This document shows, in pieces, positions 1 to 5,038 of a stretch of 5,038 nucleotides of DNA. Both the position numbers and the translations under genes were made by a program. Origin of the DNA: Hydrogenophaga sp. (GTDB lineage Bacteria > Pseudomonadota > Gammaproteobacteria > Burkholderiales > Burkholderiaceae_C); assembly GCA_018335615.1 (NCBI GenBank), contig JAGXRS010000422.1, forward strand, positions 1 to 5,038, in the 5' to 3' direction. The notes beneath the pieces are model-generated. The model was not told the DNA's origin and ran no database searches. It was given only the letters and a program-made list of their open reading frames with translations. Within the stretch, counting starts at the first letter, position 1. Every line of letters starts with the position of its first letter.

Positions 1-1528
1 GGGCGCGGGTCGCCGTCTCCTGCACCAGGGCCAGCCACAGCCGCAGGGCGCGCCCGTCTTCGGCCCGCACCTTGCGGCCCAGCAGGTCCTGCGCCTGGAT
101 GCCGTGCGTGCCTTCGTGGATCATGTTCAGGCGGTTGTCGCGCCAGTGCTGCTCGACCGCAAAGTCCCGCGTGTAGCCGTAGCCGCCGTGCACCTGGATC
201 GCCAGGCTGTTGGCCTCCAGGCACCATTCGCTGGGCCAGCTCTTGGCCACGGGCGTGAGCAGCTCCAGCAGGGTGGCCGCATCGGCGGCGCTGGCGGCCT
301 CGCCCGTGGCTTTCTCATCGACCAGCCGCGCGCAGTACAGGCCCAGCGCCAGCCCGCCTTCGGCATAGGCCTTCTGGGCCAGCAGCATGCGCCGCACATC
401 CGGGTGTTCGATGATGGCGCGCTGCGGCACGCCCGGGTCCTTGCCGGCCGGCCCATTGGGGCGCCCCTGCGGACGCTGGCGGGCATAGTCGAGCGCGGCT
501 TCGTAGCCGGCGTAGCCCAGCATGGTGGCCCCCAGCCCGACCTGGATGCGGGCCTCGTTCATCATGTGGAACATGCACCGCAGGCCGTCGCCCGGCGCCC
601 CGACGCGGTAGCCGATGGCGCCGGCCTGGCCGCGCACCGGGTAACGTCCTTCGCCAAAGTTCAGCAGCGTGTTGACGGTGCCCCGGTAGCCCAGCTTGTG
701 GTTGAGCCCCGCCAGCGACACGTCGTTGCGCTGCTCGCTCAGGCGGCCGTCGGCCTCGACCAGCCGGCGCGGCACGATGAACAGCGAGAGGCCCTTGACG
801 CCGGGCGGCAGCTGGCCGTCGGGCCCGGGAATCTTGGCCAACACGAGGTGGACGATGTTCTCGGCCATCTCGTGCTCGCCACCGGAGATCCACATCTTGT
901 GGCCGGTGAGGCGGTAGCGCGGCCCCAGCGGGTCGTGCTCGGCGCCCTCGCCGTCCGGCACGGCGCGGGTGAGGATGTCGCCCAGGCTGGAGCCGGCCTG
1001 GGGCTCGCTCAGGCACATGGTGCCGGTGTAGCGGCCGTCCAGCTCGGGCAGGGCGAAGGCCCTGCGCTGCGCTGGCGTGCCGTGCGCCATGAGCAGGTTG
1101 GCATTGGCCGTGGTGAGCATGGCGTAGGCATCGATGCCGATGCTGGCTTTCATGAAGAAGGTGCGCGAGGCCGCCTCCACCACATACGGCAGCTGCATGC
1201 CCCCGACCTCGGCGTCCTGGCCCGCCGCCCGCAGGCCCGCCTCGGCGTGCGCGCGCACCGCCTCGGCCGTCTGCGGCGGCAGGGTGACGCGCTCGCCGTC
1301 GAAGCGCGGCTCCTCGGTATCGACCCGGCGGTTGTGCGGCGCGAACTTGTCCTGGGCCAGCCGCTCGCTGAGGTCCAGCACCGCGGCAAAGGTATCGGCC
1401 GAGTGGTCGGCAAAGCGGGCGCGCGCGGTCAGCTCGGGGGCGCGCAACCAGTCCAGCAGCAGGAAGTCGAGGGTGGTGCGAAAGGTCATGGTGTCGTCGA
1501 AGGGCCTGGGGCGGCCCGTTTCCATCAT
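1..1528 (-). CDS. Acyl-CoA dehydrogenase, long DmdC-like type (C-terminus cut by window edge)
   Basis: FAD enzyme expected to introduce an alpha,beta double bond into an acyl-CoA and pass electrons to ETF. About 509 codons are visible and the frame is open to the left edge. Seen in the translation: the FAD/substrate-loop motif TMCLSEPQAGS near residues 170-180; KMWISGGEHE near 211-220, followed by NIVHLVLAKIPGPDG, typical of the roughly 600-residue 3-methylmercaptopropionyl-CoA dehydrogenase (DmdC)-like subgroup; HPDVRRMLL near 375-383; and GGYGYTRDF followed by MIHEGTHGIQ near 469-478. Glu472 there aligns with the catalytic base of the family. About 80-90 residues should lie beyond the window. 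The first in-frame start is a double ATG (1528/1525), 14 bp after the stop of the upstream gene. An in-frame ATG at 1489 gives MTFRTTLDF and may be the true start, because the preceding residues look unconserved; neither start has a strong ribosome binding site. Likely co-transcribed with the BioD-like gene. The substrate cannot be read from sequence, and the DmdC name is a family label only. Confidence 0.93.
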   Translation of the reverse strand, partial: MMETGRPRPFDDTMTFRTTLDFLLLDWLRAPELTARARFADHSADTFAAVLDLSERLAQDKFAPHNRRVDTEEPRFDGERVTLPPQTAEAVRAHAEAGLRAAGQDAEVGGMQLPYVVEAASRTFFMKASIGIDAYAMLTTANANLLMAHGTPAQRRAFALPELDGRYTGTMCLSEPQAGSSLGDILTRAVPDGEGAEHDPLGPRYRLTGHKMWISGGEHEMAENIVHLVLAKIPGPDGQLPPGVKGLSLFIVPRRLVEADGRLSEQRNDVSLAGLNHKLGYRGTVNTLLNFGEGRYPVRGQAGAIGYRVGAPGDGLRCMFHMMNEARIQVGLGATMLGYAGYEAALDYARQRPQGRPNGPAGKDPGVPQRAIIEHPDVRRMLLAQKAYAEGGLALGLYCARLVDEKATGEAASAADAATLLELLTPVAKSWPSEWCLEANSLAIQVHGGYGYTRDFAVEQHWRDNRLNMIHEGTHGIQAQDLLGRKVRAEDGRALRLWLALVQETATRA

Positions 1529-1542
1529 CGTCCGGCGATTGT

Positions 1543-2406
1543 TCAGGACGCCGGCCCACCCGTCTTGCGCGCAGTGGCTGACACAGTGGCCACGGCCGGA
1601 TCGGCGCCGGCCTGCAACGCGCCCAGCAGGCGCGTCACGTCGACATGGCGCGCCGCCCGCACGGGCTCGTGCAGTTCCCCGGGCGGAATGGCGCCCACAC
1701 AGGGAATGCCGGCCACACAGGCCAGCGGCTGTCGGGCGCACTGCACCCAGGCCGCCACCCGCAAGCGGCGCGCCCGCAGGCGCGAGACGAGCTGGCAGGC
1801 CTGCTGCAGGCCTTCGTCGCCGTCTTCGCCATCTGCGCACGCGATCACCACGGGCAGGCCCAGCGCCTGTGCCACGTCGCCCATGTTCGGCGCCGGCGTG
1901 CCGTCCGGATCGCCCAGCGCATCCACCACGACGATGTCCACCCAGATCGCCAGCACGGCATGGCTGTCGACCACGGCTTCCACATCCACCGCACCGGCGG
2001 ACGCGTCGTGCGGCTCGGGCAGCGCCGTGGTGCACAGCGCCGACCCCGGGAAGGCATACGAACTGGCGCCCTGCAGCTGCGCCACCCGCTCGCTGCGCCA
2101 GCGGCCGTGGCGCCACTGCGCATCGGCGGCCAGGGGCAGCAGGCCGGTGGTGCGGTAGCCCCGGGCGCGCAGGGACTCCATCAGGGCGAGCGAGGCCCAG
2201 TGCACCGCGTCCCCGAAACCGAGCACGCAGAAGGAGACGGGGGCAGCCCCGTCGGCGGGGCCCGGCCATCGGGCAGACGTCTTGACCAAATCGGGGTTCC
2301 GGGACGAGAGGTGAAAGAGCGCCGCCAGACGACGGCCAGGCCAGTGTGGTGGCGGCCCGGGCCTGCGGTCTTGTGCCAACTGGTCAACCCGGTTCAGCGT
2401 CGGCAT
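1543..2406 (-). CDS. BioD (dethiobiotin synthetase)-like protein with degenerate active site
   Basis: From the ATG at 2406 this encodes 287 aa. The region from about residue 57 onward matches the BioD layout: a first strand (SFCVLGFGD), then the helix and GYRTTGLLPLAAD (E. coli BioD has GYRTAGYKPVASG), SSYAFPGSAL, DIVVVDALGD (BioD: WVLVEGAGG), ALGLPVVIAC, LRVAAWV (BioD: LAGWVAN) and IPCVGAIP. The key residues are gone. The P-loop GTDTxVGKT is replaced by GFGDAVHWA, the Lys of GYKP is Leu, and VEGAGG has become VDALGD. Catalysis as a dethiobiotin synthetase is therefore unlikely; the role is unknown. The frame is intact with strong GC3 bias over the core, so it does not look like a decaying pseudogene. 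The stop lies 14 bp before the acyl-CoA dehydrogenase start, suggesting an operon. The start is uncertain: an in-frame ATG at 2505 would overlap the divergent AtuA gene, and a TTG at 2289 would give 248 aa, nearer normal BioD length. BioD-like homology was judged by eye. Confidence 0.75.
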   Translation of the reverse strand: MPTLNRVDQLAQDRRPGPPPHWPGRRLAALFHLSSRNPDLVKTSARWPGPADGAAPVSFCVLGFGDAVHWASLALMESLRARGYRTTGLLPLAADAQWRHGRWRSERVAQLQGASSYAFPGSALCTTALPEPHDASAGAVDVEAVVDSHAVLAIWVDIVVVDALGDPDGTPAPNMGDVAQALGLPVVIACADGEDGDEGLQQACQLVSRLRARRLRVAAWVQCARQPLACVAGIPCVGAIPPGELHEPVRAARHVDVTRLLGALQAGADPAVATVSATARKTGGPAS

Positions 2407-2431
2407 GTGCGCCACACCCCGCAGCCAGCCA

Positions 2432-2442
2432 CTTGCCGCAAG
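2432..2442. promoter_or_regulatory. Inverted repeat CTTGC-C-GCAAG, candidate operator
   Basis: A perfect 5-bp inverted repeat around one central base lies in the divergent intergenic region between the BioD-like gene and the AtuA gene. Its size and location would suit a dimeric repressor controlling one or both directions. In Pseudomonas, the TetR-type repressor AtuR binds inverted repeats upstream of atuA, but I cannot show that this is the same motif. No regulator gene is in the window. Confidence 0.25.
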
Positions 2443-2467
2443 CCCTGGCGCGCCCCCGCTGCTACGC

Positions 2468-2477
2468 TGCCATGGCA
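2468..2477. promoter_or_regulatory. Palindrome TGCCATGGCA upstream of the AtuA gene
   Basis: A perfect 10-bp palindrome lies 21 bp before the AtuA start codon, where a repressor could overlap the promoter or the 5' leader. A related GGCATGGCA sequence recurs over the start codon itself. Such a short palindrome can arise by chance in GC-rich DNA, so this is only a candidate site. Confidence 0.18.
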
Positions 2478-2488
2478 TTGCATTCACC

Positions 2489-2492
2489 GGAG
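2489..2492 (+). promoter_or_regulatory. Ribosome binding site (GGAG) deciding the AtuA start
   Basis: GGAG lies 6 nt before the ATG at 2499. The reading frame stays open upstream to 2346, but the earlier start codons have no comparable Shine-Dalgarno sequence and the upstream residues do not look like the family. The site supports 2499 as the true start. Confidence 0.6.
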
Positions 2493-2498
2493 ACCGGC

Positions 2499-4292
2499 AT
2501 GGCACTTCAAGACAACACCGTCCGCATCGGCGGCGCCTCGGGCTTCTGGGGCGACAGCATGCTGGGCGCCCCGCAGCTCGTCCAGTCCGGGCAGATCGAC
2601 TACCTGGTGTTCGACTACCTGGCCGAAACCACCATGGCCATCCTGGCCGCGGCGCGCAGCAAGAAACCCGAGCTGGGCTACGCCACCGACTTCGTGGACA
2701 TCGCCATGAAGTCGGTGCTGCCCGAGGTGATGCGCCGGGGCATCAAGGTGGTGGCCAATGCCGGGGGCATCAACCCGCAGGGCTGTGCCGATGCGCTCAA
2801 GGCCCTGGCCGAGGGCATGGGGCTGGCGCCGCGCATTGCCGTGGTGCTCGGCGACGACATCAGCGCGCAGATGCCCCGCCTGCGCGAACAGGGCACGCGC
2901 GACATGTTCACCGGCGACGCGCTGCCCGAGAAGATCATCAGCGCCAACGCCTACCTGGGCGCCTTCCCGGTGGCCCAGGCGCTGGCCCTGGGCGCCGACA
3001 TCGTCATCACCGGGCGCGGCGTGGACAGCGCTGCCACGCTGGGGCCGCTGATCCACGCATTCGGCTGGACCCCGGACGACCTGGACCGGCTGGCCGGCGG
3101 CAGCCTGGCGGGCCACATCATCGAGTGCGGCTGCCAGGCCACCGGCGGCCTGCACACCGACTGGGAGCGGGTGGAGGACTGGCCCCACATCGGCTACCCC
3201 ATCATCGAGTGCCGCGCCGACGGCAGCTTCGACCTCACCAAGCCGGCCGGCACCGGCGGCCTCATCGCGCGCGCGGCCGTGGCCGAGCAGCTGCTCTACG
3301 AGATCGGCGACCCGGGCGCCTACCTGCTGCCCGACGTGACCTGCGATTTCCGCTCGGTGGTGATCGAGCAAGTGGCGAGCGATCGCGTGCGCGTGAGCGG
3401 TGCGCGGGGACGGGCGCCCACGGATAGCTACAAGGTCTCGGCCACGCAGCTCGACGGTTACCGCTGCGCCGGCAGCATGGTCATCATCGGCATCGACGCC
3501 GCGGCCAAGGCCCGGCGCACCGGCGAGGCGGTGATTGCCCGCACGCGCCACATCCTCCAGTCGCTGGGCATGCCCGACTACACCAGCGCCCACGTCGCCC
3601 TGCTGGGCGCGGAAACGCTGTATGGCCCGCACGCCCGCACCAGCGCCTCGCGCGAGGTGATGGTGCGCATCTCGGTCACCCACCCGATGAAGCAGGCGCT
3701 GGAGATCTTCGCCCGCGAGATCGTGCCGTCGGGCACGTCCTGGTCGCCGGGCACCACCGGGCCCAGCAGCGGACGGCCCAGCGCGTCGCCCAACATCAAG
3801 CCGCTGTCGCTGCTGGTGAAGAAGAGCGAGGTGTCGGTGAGCGTCGTCATCGATGGCCAGCGCCACCCCAGCGTCATCGCCCCGGGCACCGGCCCGGCCG
3901 AATCGCCGGCGCCGCTGGCCCCGGCCGCGTGGGACGACCCGGCCGAGGCGCAGGTCGAGGTGCCGCTGGTGCGCCTGGCCTGGGCCCGCAGCGGCGACAA
4001 GGGCGACATCTCCAACATCGGCGTCATCGCGCGCGACCCGGCCTGGATGCCGCTGATCTGGGCGCGCCTGACGCCCGAGGTGGTGAAGGCCTACTTCGCC
4101 CACCTCGTCCAGGGCGAGGTGCAGCGCTTCTACCTGCCCGGCATCCACGCCCTGAACATCACCATGAACGCCGCGCTGGACGGCGGCGGCCCGGCCTCCA
4201 GCCGCATGGACCCGCTGGGCAAGGGCATGGGGCAGATGCTGCTGGACCTGCCGGTGAAGGTACCGGCGGCGCTGGCGAGGCAGCTGGGCTGA
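2499..4292 (+). CDS. AtuA-family protein (acyclic terpene utilization AtuA-like, former DUF1446)
   Basis: The protein has 597 aa, full length for the two-domain form of this family. The N-terminal AtuA domain spans about residues 6-455. It contains IGGASGFWGDS (10-20), DYLAETTMAIL (39-49), VVANAGGINP (84-93), VITGRGVDSA (169-178) and IIECGCQATGG (207-217). A Pro/Ala-rich linker (about 461-485) leads to the small C-terminal AtuA-like domain (about 487-590), with VRLAWARSGDKGDISNIGV (491-509). No signal peptide or membrane segment is visible, so it is probably cytoplasmic. In Pseudomonas, atuA belongs to the citronellol/geraniol degradation cluster, but the biochemical activity of the family is not established to my knowledge. 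Relatives are common beside acyl-CoA enzymes in Betaproteobacteria. Here it is divergent from a BioD-like/acyl-CoA dehydrogenase pair, which fits acyl-CoA catabolism. No geranyl-CoA carboxylase is visible, so terpene degradation itself is not shown and I withhold the symbol atuA. Confidence 0.93.
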   Translation: MALQDNTVRIGGASGFWGDSMLGAPQLVQSGQIDYLVFDYLAETTMAILAAARSKKPELGYATDFVDIAMKSVLPEVMRRGIKVVANAGGINPQGCADALKALAEGMGLAPRIAVVLGDDISAQMPRLREQGTRDMFTGDALPEKIISANAYLGAFPVAQALALGADIVITGRGVDSAATLGPLIHAFGWTPDDLDRLAGGSLAGHIIECGCQATGGLHTDWERVEDWPHIGYPIIECRADGSFDLTKPAGTGGLIARAAVAEQLLYEIGDPGAYLLPDVTCDFRSVVIEQVASDRVRVSGARGRAPTDSYKVSATQLDGYRCAGSMVIIGIDAAAKARRTGEAVIARTRHILQSLGMPDYTSAHVALLGAETLYGPHARTSASREVMVRISVTHPMKQALEIFAREIVPSGTSWSPGTTGPSSGRPSASPNIKPLSLLVKKSEVSVSVVIDGQRHPSVIAPGTGPAESPAPLAPAAWDDPAEAQVEVPLVRLAWARSGDKGDISNIGVIARDPAWMPLIWARLTPEVVKAYFAHLVQGEVQRFYLPGIHALNITMNAALDGGGPASSRMDPLGKGMGQMLLDLPVKVPAALARQLG

Positions 4293-4306
4293 TCAGCCGA
4301 ACAGCT
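4282..4306. terminator. Hairpin across the convergent stop codons, possible bidirectional terminator
   Basis: The 12-bp palindrome GGCTGATCAGCC (4287-4298) contains both stop codons. It is flanked by AGCTG (4282-4286) and its complement CAGCT (4302-4306), with a 3-nt bulge (GAA) on one side. Together they can fold as 5 bp plus 4 bp closing a GATC loop on either strand. There is no T-tract on either side, so intrinsic termination is doubtful; the hairpin could instead stabilise 3' ends or separate convergent transcripts. Confidence 0.3.
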
Positions 4307-4892
4307 TGTTCGCCGTCTGCGCCACCAGCTGCCCCTGGTGGCGCGCGCCCTCCAGTTCGATGGCGCTGGGCTGGCGCTGACCCTGGCCGCCGGCGATGGT
4401 GGTGGCGCCGTAGGGGCTGCCACCCACGATCTCGTCCAGCGTCATCTGCCCGGCGTGGCTGTAGGGCAGGCCCACGATCACCATGCCGAAGTGCAGCAGG
4501 TTGGTGATCACCGAGAACAGCGTGACCTCCTGGCCGCCGTGCTGCGTCGCGGTGGAGGTGAAGGCAGCACCCACCTTGCCGTGGAGCGCGCCCTTGGCCC
4601 ACAGACCGCCCGCCTGGTCCAGAAAGGCCGCCATCTGCGCGGGCATGCGGCCAAAGCGCGTGGGGCAGCCCACCACGATGGCGTCGTAGTGCACCAGCTC
4701 GTCGATGGTGGCCACAGGGGCGGCCTGGTCGAGCTTGAAGTGCGCGTGGCGGGCGATCTCCTCGGGCACGGTTTCGGGCACGCGTTTCACGTCCACCGTG
4801 GCACCCGCCGAGCGGGCGCCTTCGGCCATGGCGTGCGCCATGGTCTCGATGTGGCCATAAGTGGAGTAGTAAAGAACCAGAACGTTGGACAT
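4293..4892 (-). CDS. wrbA: NAD(P)H:quinone oxidoreductase, WrbA type (flavodoxin-like)
   Basis: The protein has 199 aa, the normal length of WrbA. WrbA is a tetrameric FMN enzyme that reduces quinones by two electrons using NAD(P)H, thought to limit redox cycling under oxidative stress. Visible motifs: the FMN-phosphate loop YYSTYGHIETMA (8-19), VKRVPETVP (35-43), the PTRFG loop (77-81), LDQAGGLWAKGAL (91-103), FTSTATQHGGQE (111-122), HFGMVIVGLPY (134-144) and GGSPYGATTIAGG (157-169). These follow E. coli WrbA closely along the whole length. The C-terminal NKLFG also resembles the E. coli end. The ATG at 4892 is preceded by AGGAG at 5 nt spacing. It is transcribed toward the AtuA gene and their stop codons abut, so the two are separate units. 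Nothing ties it to the acyl-CoA genes beyond proximity. Confidence 0.97.
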   Translation of the reverse strand: MSNVLVLYYSTYGHIETMAHAMAEGARSAGATVDVKRVPETVPEEIARHAHFKLDQAAPVATIDELVHYDAIVVGCPTRFGRMPAQMAAFLDQAGGLWAKGALHGKVGAAFTSTATQHGGQEVTLFSVITNLLHFGMVIVGLPYSHAGQMTLDEIVGGSPYGATTIAGGQGQRQPSAIELEGARHQGQLVAQTANKLFG

Positions 4893-4897
4893 GCTTG

Positions 4898-4902
4898 CTC
4901 CT
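4898..4902 (-). promoter_or_regulatory. Ribosome binding site of wrbA (AGGAG)
   Basis: On the minus strand, AGGAG stands 5 nt before the ATG at 4892. This is a strong Shine-Dalgarno match and fixes the start. Confidence 0.75.
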
Positions 4903-4948
4903 GAAGGGTGGATGGGCCCCGCCAGCGCGCCCGGCGGGTGCTGGGCAC

Positions 4949-4977
4949 ACCATGCACCGGTGGGCAGGACACGTCAA
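4949..4977 (-). promoter_or_regulatory. Weak sigma-70-like promoter candidate for wrbA
   Basis: On the minus strand TTGACG (4977-4972) is followed after 17 bp by CATGGT (4954-4949). The -35 box is good (5 of 6), but the -10 box matches only 3 of 6 positions. It would give a leader of about 50 nt before wrbA. A GC-rich inverted repeat CCCGCC/GGCGGG (4918-4923 and 4933-4938) lies inside that leader. This is a candidate only. Confidence 0.25.
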
Positions 4978-5001
4978 CGGGCGGCGGTCGGGCGGGGTGT
5001 T

Positions 5002-5038
5002 CTAGACCTGATCCACGGCGCGCGGCACCGGTGCCACC
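5002..5038 (-). CDS. Possible C-terminal tail of an upstream minus-strand gene (partial)
   Basis: On the minus strand an open frame enters from the right edge and ends VAPVPRAVDQV followed by TAG (5004-5002), 109 bp before the wrbA start. Only 11 codons are visible, too few for any product call or to prove that it is coding. If real, it is a neighbour on the same strand as wrbA. Confidence 0.25.
   Translation of the reverse strand, partial: VAPVPRAVDQV

Noticed and set aside
315..1559. Minus-strand open frame of 414 codons starting at 1559
   Set aside because: It is a shifted frame of the acyl-CoA dehydrogenase. The true frame gives the conserved CLSEP, SGGEHE and IHEGTHGIQ motifs; this one gives Arg/Gly/Pro/Ala-rich low-complexity sequence.
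104..2158. Long plus-strand open frame of 684 codons opposite the acyl-CoA dehydrogenase and BioD-like genes
   Set aside because: It is antisense to two frames with recognisable protein families. Its product is rich in Ala, Arg, Gly and His without any family motif, as expected when high GC3 removes stop codons from the opposite strand.
2365..2384. Possible sigma-54 promoter (TTGGCAC...GC) on the minus strand
   Set aside because: The GG to GC spacing is 9 and not the required 10, and the -12 element lacks TTGC, so the match fails. It would also lie inside the annotated BioD-like reading frame.
2433..2468. Sigma-70 promoter for the AtuA gene from TTGCCG (2433) and TACGCT (2463)
   Set aside because: The spacer is 24 bp, far outside the usable range, and no better-spaced pair was found, so no promoter is annotated there.
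2484..4148. Minus-strand open frame of 554 codons opposite the AtuA gene
   Set aside because: It is fully antisense to a convincing AtuA-family gene. The product is rich in His, Gly, Ala and Asp with no recognisable domain, and there is no independent ribosome binding site or conserved motif.
4159..4977. Minus-strand open frame of 272 codons across wrbA
   Set aside because: It is a shifted frame of wrbA. The 4892-4293 frame matches WrbA along its full length with a strong ribosome binding site.

Overview
The window is GC-rich DNA with a strong preference for G or C at third codon positions. The protein sequences resemble those of a Betaproteobacterium in the Burkholderiales, possibly Comamonadaceae. 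That placement is an inference from composition and protein style; there is no rRNA or other marker gene to confirm it. I see no mobile element, tRNA, CRISPR array or horizontally acquired segment.

Layout from left to right: (1) Minus strand, 1528 down to the left edge: an acyl-CoA dehydrogenase of the long (about 600 aa) DmdC-like type, whose last residues lie outside the window. (2) Minus strand, about 2406 to 1543, ending 14 bp before it: a BioD (dethiobiotin synthetase)-like protein. It keeps the fold signature of BioD but has lost the ATP-binding P-loop and other catalytic residues. (3) A divergent intergenic stretch of about 90 bp (2407-2498) holding two short inverted repeats. (4) Plus strand, 2499-4292: a full-length AtuA-family protein with an N-terminal AtuA (former DUF1446) domain and a small C-terminal AtuA-like domain. 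(5) Minus strand, 4892-4293: WrbA, a flavodoxin-like NAD(P)H:quinone oxidoreductase, convergent with the AtuA gene. Their two stop codons touch inside a 12-bp palindrome. (6) A short upstream region of wrbA, then possibly the last 11 codons of another minus-strand gene at the right edge.

How the genes may work together: the BioD-like gene and the dehydrogenase look like one minus-strand transcription unit, divergent from the AtuA gene. AtuA-family proteins and acyl-CoA dehydrogenases occur together in catabolism of branched or terpenoid acyl-CoAs (the Pseudomonas atu/liu pathways), so this could be part of an acyl-CoA degradation locus. No carboxylase, enoyl-CoA hydratase or regulator is visible to confirm the pathway. 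WrbA is probably an independent redox/stress gene. The most unusual item is the degenerate BioD homologue.
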